DNA of 64,000 nucleotides from Suilimivivens sp964458255 (GTDB lineage: Bacteria > Bacillota > Clostridia > Lachnospirales > Lachnospiraceae): positions 12,751 to 76,750 of the forward strand of contig CAYWHY010000002.1 of the NCBI GenBank assembly GCA_964458255.1. Direction: 5' to 3'. A program made the position numbers and the translations under genes. The notes beneath the pieces are model-generated. The model had not been told where the DNA came from, made no database searches, and worked only from the letters and a program-made list of their open reading frames with translations. Shown here one piece after another: positions 17,338 through 25,891 of the stretch (positions within the stretch are counted from its first letter, which is position 1; each line of letters starts with the position of its first letter).

Positions 17338-18735
17338 ATGAGTAAAGAAAAACATAGGAATTCTTTTTCGGGTTCCGTAGGATTTGTGCTTGCAGCAGCA
17401 GGAAGTGCGGTTGGGTTAGGAAATATATGGAGATTTCCCTATTTGGCAGCTAAGGACGGCGGAGGATTATTTTTAGTTGTGTATCTTGTACTTGCGTTAA
17501 CCTTTGGCTTTGCACTTCTTACAACGGAAATATCAATCGGAAGAAAGACAAAGCAGAGTCCGCTTACCGCTTATACAAAATTGAAATCAGGTTGGGGATT
17601 TTTAGGCGGGCTTGCCTGTCTGGTGCCTATGATTATTATGCCCTATTATTGTGTAATCGGTGGCTGGGTTTTGAAATATCTGTTTGCCTTTCTGACCGGG
17701 GATGCTGCGCAGACGGCAATGGACGGATATTTTACGGGTTTTATTACGAAAGAAGCAGAACCGATTGTTATGATGCTTATTTTCCTTGGTGTTACTGCAT
17801 TTATAGTATTGCGCGGGGTTAATAACGGAATTGAGTCCTTCTCTAAGGTACTGATGCCGGTTTTACTGGTACTGGTATGCGGTATTGCTGTATTTGCTTT
17901 GACAATCAGTAACACGGATGCAAACGGAGTGACCAGAACAGGCTTGGAAGGATTTAAAATTTATATCATTCCCAACCTTGAAGGAATGACTCTCAAAAGT
18001 TTCTTTATGATTATCATGGATGCCATGGGACAGCTTTTCTACAGTCTCAGTGTGGCTATGGGAATTATGATTGCGTATGGTTCTTATGTAAAGGATGATG
18101 CCAATCTGGTAAAATCCATTAATCAGATTGAAATTTTTGACACAGTTGTGGCGTTTTTGGCAGGAAGTATGATTATTCCTGCAGTATATACTTTTATGGG
18201 AGCAGAGGGTATGTCGTCGGGACCAAGTCTTATGTTTGTTTCCCTGCCTAAGATTTTCGCTGCCATGGGAAAAGCCGGAACGGCAGTAGGCATTCTGTTT
18301 TTTGCAATGGTATTGTTTGCGGCACTGACCAGTTCGGTTTCCATAATGGAAGCTGTTGTTGCCAGCCTGATGGATAAGTTTCATGTTTCGAGGCGGAAAG
18401 CGTCTGTGATAGAAATTTTGATTGCACTGGTGGCTGCTGTTATTGTATGTCTCGGATATAATGTCCTGTATTTTGAATATACGTTACCAAACGGAACCGT
18501 AGGACAGATTCTTGATATTATGGATTATATCAGTAATAACTGTCTGATGCCGGTCGTTGCCATTTTAACCTGTATTTTAGTCGGATGGATTCTGAAACCG
18601 CAGATGATTATTGATGAGGTTGAAAAAACAGGCTGTAAGATGGGAAGAAAAGGTCTGTACAAGGCAATGGTCTGCTTTGTTGCTCCGTTATTACTGCTGA
18701 TTTTACTGCTGATGTCTTTGGGAATTATTGCATGA
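17338..18735 (+). CDS. Sodium-dependent transporter, NSS (SNF) family
   Basis: This 465-residue protein opens with the NSS signature: GFVLAAAGSAVGLGNIWRFP in transmembrane helix 1, which forms the sodium and substrate site. About eleven or twelve hydrophobic segments follow. Bacterial relatives (LeuT, MhsT, TnaT) import amino acids with sodium. The substrate cannot be read from sequence. AAAGGA lies before the ATG. It is separated from the acylation genes by 129 bases and is likely its own unit. Confidence 0.92.
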   Translation: MSKEKHRNSFSGSVGFVLAAAGSAVGLGNIWRFPYLAAKDGGGLFLVVYLVLALTFGFALLTTEISIGRKTKQSPLTAYTKLKSGWGFLGGLACLVPMIIMPYYCVIGGWVLKYLFAFLTGDAAQTAMDGYFTGFITKEAEPIVMMLIFLGVTAFIVLRGVNNGIESFSKVLMPVLLVLVCGIAVFALTISNTDANGVTRTGLEGFKIYIIPNLEGMTLKSFFMIIMDAMGQLFYSLSVAMGIMIAYGSYVKDDANLVKSINQIEIFDTVVAFLAGSMIIPAVYTFMGAEGMSSGPSLMFVSLPKIFAAMGKAGTAVGILFFAMVLFAALTSSVSIMEAVVASLMDKFHVSRRKASVIEILIALVAAVIVCLGYNVLYFEYTLPNGTVGQILDIMDYISNNCLMPVVAILTCILVGWILKPQMIIDEVEKTGCKMGRKGLYKAMVCFVAPLLLLILLLMSLGIIA

Positions 18736-18889
18736 AGGAAACCGTGAAATGAAAAATACGGTATTGTATTTCCAATTTTTTCAACTATTTTATTGAAGTG
18801 ACAGCATAATTTTGATAGTATAGAAATGTAGGTTTGAGGAGATGGGAGAAGAAACAATCCATCTTAAAACAGATAAACGGAGGTATGGT

Positions 18890-19303
18890 ATGCAGAATTG
18901 TGGATATTGTCAGGGAGGAGAGCTCCTTGCAAAGTTTGGTATTAAGATTTGTGATTTGGATGTAAGTCAGTTAATTCTTTTTAAGGAGCAGAGCAAACCG
19001 GGAAGGTGTATTGTTGCTTACAAAGATCATGTAAGTGAAATTGTAAATATCAGTGAAGATGAGAGAAACCGTTTCTTTGCAGATGTAAATAAAGCTGCGG
19101 TAGCACTTCACAAGGCATTTGCACCGGATAAAGTAAATTATGGTGCTTACGGTGATACAGGATGTCATTTGCATATGCATTTAGTGCCCAAATATAAAGA
19201 CAAAGATGAGTGGGGAGGAGTATTTCAGATGAATCCCGACAAAGTGTACTTAAGTGATGCAGAATATCAGGAAATGATTGAAAAAATCAAAAAATATTTA
19301 TAA
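18890..19303 (+). CDS. HIT-family nucleotide-binding hydrolase
   Basis: ATG 18890 is preferred because ACGGAGG lies six bases upstream (18877-18883); an ATG at 18842 has its purine run too close. The 137-residue product has the histidine triad HLHMHLVP with His93, His95 and His97, the last nucleophilic. Family members hydrolyse or transfer nucleotidyl groups from substrates such as AMP-lysine or dinucleoside polyphosphates. CGYC at residues 4-7 fits the usual N-terminal Cys pair. The next gene follows in 24 bases and is probably cotranscribed. Confidence 0.88.
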   Translation: MQNCGYCQGGELLAKFGIKICDLDVSQLILFKEQSKPGRCIVAYKDHVSEIVNISEDERNRFFADVNKAAVALHKAFAPDKVNYGAYGDTGCHLHMHLVPKYKDKDEWGGVFQMNPDKVYLSDAEYQEMIEKIKKYL

Positions 19304-19327
19304 TTAAAACACTAAGGGAGAAAATCA

Positions 19328-20518
19328 ATGGAAAGAAAAACAGGAACAGTATCCAGAGGAATCCGTTGCCCTATCATCAGACAGGGGGATGATCTGGTAA
19401 AGATTGTAACGGATAGTGTATTAGAAGCTGCAGAAAGTGAAAATTTTGCTATCCGTGACAAAGATGTAATTGCGGTGACAGAGTCTGTCGTAGCCCGTGC
19501 ACAGGGGAACTATGCATCTATTGAGGCTATTGCGGAAGATGTAAAGAACAAATTAGGCGGAGAGACAATTGGTGTTATTTTTCCGATTTTATCAAGAAAT
19601 CGTTTTGCAATCTGTTTAAGAGGGATTGCAAAGGGAGCAAAAAAGGTTGTCCTAATGCTCAGTTATCCCAGTGATGAGGTCGGTAATGAATTGGTGTCAT
19701 GGGATCGTCTTGATGAAGCGGGGATTAATCCTTACAGTGATGTGCTTACACTTGAGAAGTACAGAGAATTATTTGGCACCAATGCACATCCGTTTACAGG
19801 TGTCGACTATGTGGATTATTATGCCAATTTAATCCGTGAAGAAGGGGCAGAAGTAGAAATTATTTTTGCAAATGACTGTCGTAAGATTTTAGACTATACA
19901 GGGAAGGTTCTGACCTGTGATATTCATACACGTGCCCGTTCCAAGAGAATCTTAAAGGCTTGCGGAGCAGAAGTGGTTTGTGGTCTTGATGATATTTTAA
20001 ACAGCTCCGTGAACGGAAGCGGCTGTAATGAAAAATACGGCTTACTCGGTTCCAATAAATCTACAGAAGACACAATTAAGCTTTTCCCCAGAGAATGTAC
20101 TGCACTGGTTCTTGAAATTCAGCAGGAAGTGCTTCGCAGAACCGGTAAACAGGTAGAGGTTATGGTATACGGAGACGGTGCTTTTAAAGATCCCGTTGGA
20201 AAGATTTGGGAGCTTGCCGATCCTTGTGTATCCCCGGCAAGTACACCGGGACTTGAGGGAACTCCCAATGAAGTGAAGCTGAAATATCTTGCCGATAATG
20301 ATTTTAAGGATTTGTCCGGAGATGCTTTGAAAGAGGCAATTTCTGACCGTATCAGAGAAAAGAAAGACAATCTGGTGGGTGATATGTCATCTCAGGGAAC
20401 CACACCCCGAAGACTGACAGATTTAATTGGTTCCCTTTGTGATTTGACAAGCGGTTCCGGTGATAAGGGAACGCCGGTGATTCTTATCCAGGGTTACTTT
20501 GATAATTATGTAAGTTAA
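19328..20518 (+). CDS. CofE-like protein (coenzyme F420-0:L-glutamate ligase family)
   Basis: The 396-residue protein has the CofE-type start GTVSRGIRCPIIRQGDDLV, DVIAVTESVVARAQGNYASI (about 44-63), and later GSGDKGTPVILIQGYF. In archaea and actinobacteria CofE adds glutamates to the cofactor F420 precursor. No other F420 gene is visible here, and Clostridia are not known as a rule to make F420, so these homologues probably act on another acceptor. AAGGGAGAA lies before the ATG. A strong terminator follows at 20536-20565. Family call is good; substrate unknown. Confidence 0.8.
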   Translation: MERKTGTVSRGIRCPIIRQGDDLVKIVTDSVLEAAESENFAIRDKDVIAVTESVVARAQGNYASIEAIAEDVKNKLGGETIGVIFPILSRNRFAICLRGIAKGAKKVVLMLSYPSDEVGNELVSWDRLDEAGINPYSDVLTLEKYRELFGTNAHPFTGVDYVDYYANLIREEGAEVEIIFANDCRKILDYTGKVLTCDIHTRARSKRILKACGAEVVCGLDDILNSSVNGSGCNEKYGLLGSNKSTEDTIKLFPRECTALVLEIQQEVLRRTGKQVEVMVYGDGAFKDPVGKIWELADPCVSPASTPGLEGTPNEVKLKYLADNDFKDLSGDALKEAISDRIREKKDNLVGDMSSQGTTPRRLTDLIGSLCDLTSGSGDKGTPVILIQGYFDNYVS

Positions 20519-20535
20519 ATATAGGAAATAGCAGC

Positions 20536-20565
20536 AGCGTCCGGTTTTGACCGGACGCTTTTTTT
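20536..20565 (+). terminator. Rho-independent terminator after the CofE-like gene
   Basis: AGCGTCCGG (20536-20544) pairs perfectly with CCGGACGCT (20551-20559) across a six-base loop, followed at once by a run of seven T. Confidence 0.95.
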
Positions 20566-20606
20566 ATAATTTAAGTGTAGAAACAATCAGGAAAGGAGGA
20601 AAAGAT

Positions 20607-21332
20607 ATGTTGTATATTGCAATATGTGATGATATGGAGGATTATGGAGAATTGCTTGCGGAAATCGTCGCCAAATGGGCTCTGGAACGTCAGATAAATG
20701 TACAGATGAAAAGATTTGTCAGCGGAGAAGAATTGCTTGCGGATATAGAAGCTACAGGATATTTTGATATTATACTGCTCGACATCGTCCTTAATGGGGG
20801 GATGGATGGAATAGCCACTGCACGAAAAATTAAGGAAATTTATCAACATGTTTGTTTGATCTTTATATCGCAGCATGATACCTATTACAAAGAGGTATTT
20901 CAGGTGCATCCCTTTCAATATCTGGAAAAAACGGCATCTGTCAAATGGATAATGGAAGTTCTTGACCAGGCAGAAGGAAATTACCGTTATCTGAACGAAA
21001 TATTTACGTTCCGTTTTAAGGGAACAACATACAGCATCCGGCTACGGGAAGTGTTATATTTTGCCAGCGACAAAAGAATTATTCAAATCTGGATGGAAAA
21101 CGGTAAAGTATATACTTATTATGAAAAGCTGGATGAATTGCAGAATAAGCTTGAAAAATATAACAATCGTTTTCTACGGATTCATCAGTCATATCTGGTA
21201 AACGGAAGGCAAATCTTACAATTTCATCCCAAATATGTAGTCATGCAAAACCAGAATATCCTGCCTATCAGCACGGGAAATAAAAACAGTATTGTGCAAT
21301 ATCATATGGAATTATTGCATAAAAATTACTAA
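20607..21332 (+). CDS. LytTR-family response regulator
   Basis: ATG 20607 follows AAAGGAGGA with six bases between. Residues 1-120 form a receiver domain: acidic pair in ICDDMED, phospho-acceptor Asp59 in IILLDIVLNGG, and the conserved Lys108 in YLEK. Residues about 140-235 form a LytTR DNA-binding domain with RFLRIHQSYLVN near 200. This is the AgrA/VirR class, which binds direct repeats upstream of targets. No sensor gene is adjacent; a soluble GHKL kinase lies 730 bases downstream past an XRE gene. Targets unknown. Confidence 0.9.
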   Translation: MLYIAICDDMEDYGELLAEIVAKWALERQINVQMKRFVSGEELLADIEATGYFDIILLDIVLNGGMDGIATARKIKEIYQHVCLIFISQHDTYYKEVFQVHPFQYLEKTASVKWIMEVLDQAEGNYRYLNEIFTFRFKGTTYSIRLREVLYFASDKRIIQIWMENGKVYTYYEKLDELQNKLEKYNNRFLRIHQSYLVNGRQILQFHPKYVVMQNQNILPISTGNKNSIVQYHMELLHKNY

Positions 21333-21447
21333 AAATTACATATGGGACCATTATTTATTACATTTACGCGAAATCGGAACTTTATGATTTATAATAAAAT
21401 TAAAAGTTGCCGGTAATATCTTAAGGCATATAAGCATCCTTCTAGAG

Positions 21448-21475
21448 CAGGCAGGGAACATGTATTCCCTGCCTG
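21448..21475 (+). terminator. Perfect 11-bp hairpin after the LytTR gene
   Basis: CAGGCAGGGAA (21448-21458) and TTCCCTGCCTG (21465-21475) pair fully with loop CATGTA. T-rich sequence appears only some ten bases later, so it may be a terminator or a 3-prime stabiliser. The 298-base gap 21333-21630 otherwise holds AT-rich sequence with no gene. Confidence 0.65.
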
Positions 21476-21630
21476 ATGTCTTTGATAATTGTGTTTTTAT
21501 CATATTTTTATAAAAAATACAAACCATACAACTACAGGGATAATCTATTTACACAGTTGATTTTCAAGGAAGAATATTTTTTATAAAATATTCGGTAGGT
21601 TATAGTTTATTTATGCAGGTGGTGAAAAGA

Positions 21631-21993
21631 TTGGCGATTGATTACAAAGATTTAGGCGTGAGGATTAAACAGAAAAGAGAAGAGTGTAAAATGTCGCAGG
21701 CAGATTTAGCTGCACGGGTGCAGTTATCTACCCAGCATATGAGCAATGTAGAAAATGCCAAAAGTAAAATCGGACTTGAAAAGCTTGTAGAGGTTGCCAA
21801 CGTTTTAAAGTGTTCCGTAGATGAACTCCTTTGCGGAAGTATAAAAGCCGGTAAGAGTGTTTATATCAGTGAAATAGCAGAGCAACTGGAAGATTTCTCA
21901 GATGAGGAAATTCGGGTGTTGCCGGAATTTTTAAAAAATTTGAATTATATGTATATGTTGTTGGAAGAAAGCATAAACAAAGATGCAGATTAA
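21631..21993 (+). CDS. XRE-family transcriptional regulator
   Basis: TTG 21631 is chosen because AGGTGGT (21617-21623) lies at good distance; ATG 21613 is the alternative and adds six residues but lacks a ribosome site. The 120-residue product has a Cro/C1-type helix-turn-helix at about 5-60: GVRIKQKREECKMSQADLA, STQHMSNVENAKSKIGLE. The C-terminal part is acidic and helical. Related small regulators in Clostridia often sit beside GHKL or LytTR genes. Target unknown. Confidence 0.85.
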   Translation: MAIDYKDLGVRIKQKREECKMSQADLAARVQLSTQHMSNVENAKSKIGLEKLVEVANVLKCSVDELLCGSIKAGKSVYISEIAEQLEDFSDEEIRVLPEFLKNLNYMYMLLEESINKDAD

Positions 21994-21995
21994 TA

Positions 21996-22019
21996 AACCG
22001 CCGGAGATTCCCGGCGGTT
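21996..22019 (+). terminator. Hairpin after the XRE gene
   Basis: AACCGCCGG (21996-22004) pairs with CCGGCGGTT (22011-22019) with a six-base loop. The stem begins just after the stop codon. There is no U-run, so it may attenuate rather than fully stop transcription into the kinase gene. Confidence 0.6.
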
Positions 22020-22061
22020 ATACTGTTACACAAAGTGTGATTGGAATGAAAAAGGGGAAGC

Positions 22062-22670
22062 ATGTGTTTGGATGATAAGGAAAATCAATGGAATGTCTTG
22101 CGTAAGATGAGGCATGATTTGTGTAATATGTATATTTTGGAATTAGCCTATCTGGAAAATGAACGTTATGAAGAATTACATGAGCTGTATGTTAAGGCAA
22201 TCGGAAAACTGGAAGATAAGGGATATTGTATTGAAACGGGAAATCTGGCCATTGATGCAACCATTAACTTCAAGGTAGGAGTGCTTAAGGAACTGCATGC
22301 GCAAATCAGGCATGATATTAAGGTGCAGGGGGAAATCCGTATTGACAGCAGTGATTTAAATATATTGCTTGGGAATCTTTTTGATAACGTCATTGATGCA
22401 CTGAAAAGGACAGATGAGAACAGGAGAAAGACAGAGTTTAGGTTATGCACTGATGAGACTGCATTTTTATTTGAAATAAGAAATACCTTTGACGGAACGG
22501 TTTGCAGAAATGAAAACAGGGAAATTGTAACGTCGAAGCCGGATAAGGAAAATCATGGCATCGGACTGGCTGCCGTTTCGGAAATTGTGGAGAGATACAA
22601 CGGAAATCTGGAGCTGGATATTCAGAAAAATGTTTTTAGTGTTAAGGTATTTTTGTATATGGAGATATAA
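22062..22670 (+). CDS. Soluble GHKL-type histidine kinase-like protein
   Basis: The 202-residue protein has the parts of an AgrC-like kinase core but no membrane or sensor domain. The H-box RKMRHDLCN carries His18, the N-box LLGNLFDNVIDAL carries Asn109, and the G-box HGIGLAAVSEIVERY is near 167. It is about half the length of a full AgrC-type kinase. The start looks real, with GGGGAAG before the ATG, and no truncated membrane domain is seen upstream in any frame. It could be a cytosolic kinase signalling to the LytTR regulator at 20607, or a partner or inhibitor of another kinase; both are inference. Confidence 0.8.
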   Translation: MCLDDKENQWNVLRKMRHDLCNMYILELAYLENERYEELHELYVKAIGKLEDKGYCIETGNLAIDATINFKVGVLKELHAQIRHDIKVQGEIRIDSSDLNILLGNLFDNVIDALKRTDENRRKTEFRLCTDETAFLFEIRNTFDGTVCRNENREIVTSKPDKENHGIGLAAVSEIVERYNGNLELDIQKNVFSVKVFLYMEI

Positions 22671-22677
22671 TTTGTGG

Positions 22678-22717
22678 AAGCTGCATGAAAAGATGCAGCT
22701 TTCTTGTGTTATTTTTT
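22678..22717 (+). terminator. Rho-independent terminator after the kinase gene
   Basis: AAGCTGCAT (22678-22686) pairs with ATGCAGCTT (22693-22701); a T-rich stretch with seven consecutive T follows. It partly overlaps the promoter of the polysaccharide operon. Confidence 0.85.
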
Positions 22718-22732
22718 TATGTGTGATACAAT
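22704..22732 (+). promoter_or_regulatory. Promoter of the exopolysaccharide operon
   Basis: TTGTGT (22704-22709), a 17-base spacer and TACAAT (22727-22732) preceded by TGA, an extended -10. It lies 37 bases before the first glycosyltransferase start and directly after a terminator, so it is the likely start of the transcript covering 22769-34929. Confidence 0.65.
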
Positions 22733-22768
22733 AATTAAATTAAGAAAGCATTGGTGAGGTTAAATTTT

Positions 22769-23698
22769 ATGAAACTTCTTAGTGTGATTGTCCCCTGTTT
22801 GAATGAAGAAGAGAATGTTTCTTATTTTTATAATGAATTTATTAAAAATGAACATTTTTTGGAAAAAAACGATATGAATTTTGAATTGTGGTATATTGAC
22901 GACGGCTCTACTGATGGCACCGTTTCGGAAGTGAAAAAGTTAATTCAGAAGGATAGGAGAGTCCGTCTCCTGTCTTTTTCGCGAAATTTCGGAAAAGAAG
23001 CCGCTCTTTATGCAGGTCTTCATAAGGCAACCGGTGACTATGTGGTATGTATGGATGTGGATTTGCAGGATCCGCCGGCTCTTTTGCCGGAAATGTTTGA
23101 GTATATCACAGGCGGATATGATATGGTTGCCACCAGAAGAGTAAACAGAAAAGGGGAGCCTCCTATCCGTTCGCTTTTTGCAAGAATGTTTTATCGCCTG
23201 ATGCGGAAGATTTCCGATGCCCAGATTGTGGATGGGGCAAGAGATTTCCGTCTGATGACAAGACAGGTAGTGGATGCGGTTTTGTCGATGAAAGAGTACA
23301 ATCGCTTTTCTAAAGGGATTTTTGGATGGGTAGGATTTAAGACAAAGTGGATAGAATTTGATAATGTGGAGCGCAGGAAAGGTGAAACAAAGTGGTCTTT
23401 TTGGAAACTGTTTGTTTATTCTTTGGAAGGGATTACCTCTTTTTCTACGGTACCGCTTGCCTTTGCGGCATTTATGGGAGTTTTGTTTTGTCTGGCATCC
23501 TTTGCACTGATTATTGTGACGATTGTAAGGAAAATGGTATTTGGCGACCCCACCTCAGGCTGGCCCTCCCTTGTCTGTATTATTTCCTTAATCAGCGGAG
23601 TACAGTTGTTCTGTCTTGGTATTGTGGGACAATATCTGGCCAAAACTTATATGGAGGTTAAGGACAGACCCATTTACCTTGTGAAAGAGGAGATTTGA
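22769..23698 (+). CDS. Membrane-bound GT2 glycosyltransferase, GtrB/DPM1-like
   Basis: ATG 22769 follows GAGGT. The 309-residue protein has a GT2 domain: SVIVPCLNEEENV, IDDGSTDGT, FSRNFGKEAALYAGL and MDVDLQDPP, the last being the metal-binding DxD. Two membrane helices follow (about 225-250 and 260-290). This architecture is that of GtrB/polyprenyl-phosphate glucosyltransferases, which charge undecaprenyl phosphate with a sugar on the inside of the membrane. A GT39-like membrane transferase at the operon end (33292) could use the lipid-linked sugar outside. Confidence 0.88.
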   Translation: MKLLSVIVPCLNEEENVSYFYNEFIKNEHFLEKNDMNFELWYIDDGSTDGTVSEVKKLIQKDRRVRLLSFSRNFGKEAALYAGLHKATGDYVVCMDVDLQDPPALLPEMFEYITGGYDMVATRRVNRKGEPPIRSLFARMFYRLMRKISDAQIVDGARDFRLMTRQVVDAVLSMKEYNRFSKGIFGWVGFKTKWIEFDNVERRKGETKWSFWKLFVYSLEGITSFSTVPLAFAAFMGVLFCLASFALIIVTIVRKMVFGDPTSGWPSLVCIISLISGVQLFCLGIVGQYLAKTYMEVKDRPIYLVKEEI

Positions 23699-23703
23699 GA
23701 TTC

Positions 23704-24486
23704 ATGCAGGAAGGACTTGTCAGCATTATTGTACCGGTTTATAATGCCGGAAATTATATCGAAGAAACCATCCGTATGGTAGAACAGCAGACATTTACAT
23801 GCTGGGAACTTATTTTAGTGGATGATTGTTCTACGGATAACAGCAGGCAGGTAATCGGGGATTATCTAAAGAGCAGAAGCAGTGATACACAAAGAGAGGA
23901 CTTGCCGGGAATCCATCTCATTGTAAAAGGGAAAAATGAGGGTGCGGCAATGGCGAGAAATACGGGAATCAAGGCCGCACATGGCAGATATATTGCTTTT
24001 TTGGATGCAGATGATATCTGGATTTCAGACAAGCTTGCAAAAGAAATGGCGTTTATGAAAGAAAAACAGGCTGCGTTTGTCTTTTCTGCATATGAATTCG
24101 GAGATGAAAATGCGAAGGGGACAGGAAAGGTGGTACATGTTCCTTTGACGTTGTCCTACAAACAGGCTTTGTCAAGAACAGTGATTTTTACCACCACCGT
24201 GTTGCTTGACAGACAGAAAATTCCGGAAGAGCTTCTTTGTATGCCGATAGTGAAAAGTGAAGATACGGCTTTCTGGTGGAAGCTTCTTAAAAATGGCATC
24301 ACGGCGTATGGGCTGGATGAGGTACTGGCTGTTTACAGAAGACCGCCTGAATCTTTGTCATCCAATAAGTGGGAGGCCATTAAAAGAATTTGGTGTTTAT
24401 ACCGCAGGCAGGAGAAACTGTCGATTGCCGGCAGCGCCCGGTACTTTATTTTTTGGGCTTTCAGAGCTACGTTAAGACGATTATAG
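23704..24486 (+). CDS. GT2 family glycosyltransferase
   Basis: The 260-residue GT-A enzyme has SIIVPVYNAGNYIEETI, VDDCSTDNS and FLDADDIW, covering nucleotide binding and the metal-binding DxD. ATG 23704 is used; it lies five bases after the stop of the previous gene. A helical C-terminal part (RYFIFWAFRATLRR) probably touches the membrane. It should add one sugar to the lipid-linked repeat unit; donor and acceptor are unknown. Confidence 0.88.
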   Translation: MQEGLVSIIVPVYNAGNYIEETIRMVEQQTFTCWELILVDDCSTDNSRQVIGDYLKSRSSDTQREDLPGIHLIVKGKNEGAAMARNTGIKAAHGRYIAFLDADDIWISDKLAKEMAFMKEKQAAFVFSAYEFGDENAKGTGKVVHVPLTLSYKQALSRTVIFTTTVLLDRQKIPEELLCMPIVKSEDTAFWWKLLKNGITAYGLDEVLAVYRRPPESLSSNKWEAIKRIWCLYRRQEKLSIAGSARYFIFWAFRATLRRL

Positions 24487-24496
24487 AGGTGAATCA

Positions 24497-25888
24497 GTGA
24501 AACGTTTCGAATCAATAAAAAGAATCATGGTTTTAGTGTTAAATTTGATGGGGTTATTGTTTCATACGGCAGTTTATGCGTATGTCTGGTTTGCATATTA
24601 TTATCCGGAAATCAGCAGATTTACCGCCCGTTTCAAGTTTTACAAAAATGGACACTTACTCATGCTTGCCATTTATTTAGTGCTCTTATTCTTTTTCTTT
24701 AATACTTACGGGGGATTAAAAATAGGTTATTTAAAACCGATGGAAGTATTTTTTTCGCAGTTGTTTTCGCTGCTTTTTGTAAATGTGATTACCTATTTGC
24801 AGATTTCACTTATGAATAACTGGCTGGTCAGCCCGGAATACTTTTTGGGTGCCATGCTGCTGCAGCTTGTGATTGCGGCAATCTGGATTTTTATTTGCAA
24901 CCTGTTGTACAGGAAAGCCTTTCCGCCAAGGGAAATGCTGCTTGTTTATGGAGAACGCTCTATTGAGGATATTTTACAAAAATTTGCATCCCGCAAGGAC
25001 AAATATAATATTGTACAGTGTATTCGGATTTCGGAAGGAATCGAAAAAATAGAAAAAGAAATAGAGGGAAAATACAGCTCGGTAGTGCTTTGGGATATTC
25101 CTACCAGAGAACGTAATAAGCTTTTGAAGTTTTGTTATGGAAGATCAATCCGTGTTTATATGATGCCCAAGATTTCTGATGTGCTGACAAAGGGAGCTGA
25201 CCAGCTTCATTTGTTTGATACACCGATTTTTTTGACGAGAGAATATGCACTTACGGTGGAACAGAGAATTGCCAAACGTCTGATTGATATTGTGTGTGCA
25301 CTTATTTTGATTGTGGTAACATCTCCTATTATGCTGATTACTGCCATTTGCATTAAATGTTACGACAAAGGTCCTGTTTTATATAAGCAGGTGCGTTGTA
25401 CCAGATATGGAAAAGAGTTTTGGATTATGAAATTCAGAAGCATGAGAGTGGATGCAGAAAAGGACGGTGTGGCAAGGCTTGCTTCTAAAAATGACAGCCG
25501 GGTTACCCCAATCGGGAAATTGATTCGCACGGTTCGTATTGATGAGCTGCCCCAGTTGTTTAATATTTTATCGGGGGATATGTCATTTATCGGACCAAGA
25601 CCGGAACGCCCTGAGATTATTAAACAGTATGTGGAGGAAATGCCTGAGTTTGTATTTAGGATGAAGGTAAAGGCGGGACTTGCAGGATATGCACAGGTAT
25701 ACGGTAAATACAATACAACACCGTATGATAAATTGAAACTTGACTTATCCTATATTGAAAATTATTCTGTGTGGATGGATATCAGGCTGATGCTTCTGAC
25801 ACTTAAAATCTTATTAAAGGCAGAGAGCACGGAGGGAATAGAGAGCAGTCAGGTAACTGCCATAAAATCCAATAAAACTGAGGAGTAA
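24497..25888 (+). CDS. Polyprenyl-phosphate sugar phosphotransferase (initiating enzyme)
   Basis: GTG 24497 with AGAGGTG upstream. The 463-residue protein has four N-terminal membrane helices, a central CoA-binding-like cytoplasmic region and a C-terminal bacterial sugar transferase domain: KRLIDIVCALILIV helix, KFRSMRVDAE, RIDELPQLFNILSGDMS, IGPRPERPE and GLAGYAQVYG. Such enzymes (WbaP, WcaJ, CpsE) start the repeat unit by moving a phosphosugar onto undecaprenyl phosphate. All the expected blocks are present, so it is the likely committing step of this operon. Confidence 0.92.
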   Translation: MKRFESIKRIMVLVLNLMGLLFHTAVYAYVWFAYYYPEISRFTARFKFYKNGHLLMLAIYLVLLFFFFNTYGGLKIGYLKPMEVFFSQLFSLLFVNVITYLQISLMNNWLVSPEYFLGAMLLQLVIAAIWIFICNLLYRKAFPPREMLLVYGERSIEDILQKFASRKDKYNIVQCIRISEGIEKIEKEIEGKYSSVVLWDIPTRERNKLLKFCYGRSIRVYMMPKISDVLTKGADQLHLFDTPIFLTREYALTVEQRIAKRLIDIVCALILIVVTSPIMLITAICIKCYDKGPVLYKQVRCTRYGKEFWIMKFRSMRVDAEKDGVARLASKNDSRVTPIGKLIRTVRIDELPQLFNILSGDMSFIGPRPERPEIIKQYVEEMPEFVFRMKVKAGLAGYAQVYGKYNTTPYDKLKLDLSYIENYSVWMDIRLMLLTLKILLKAESTEGIESSQVTAIKSNKTEE

Positions 25889-25891
25889 AGG

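Noticed and set aside
17338..18735. NSS transporter as part of the acyltransferase operon
   Set aside because: A 129-base gap and no functional link; probably an independent gene.
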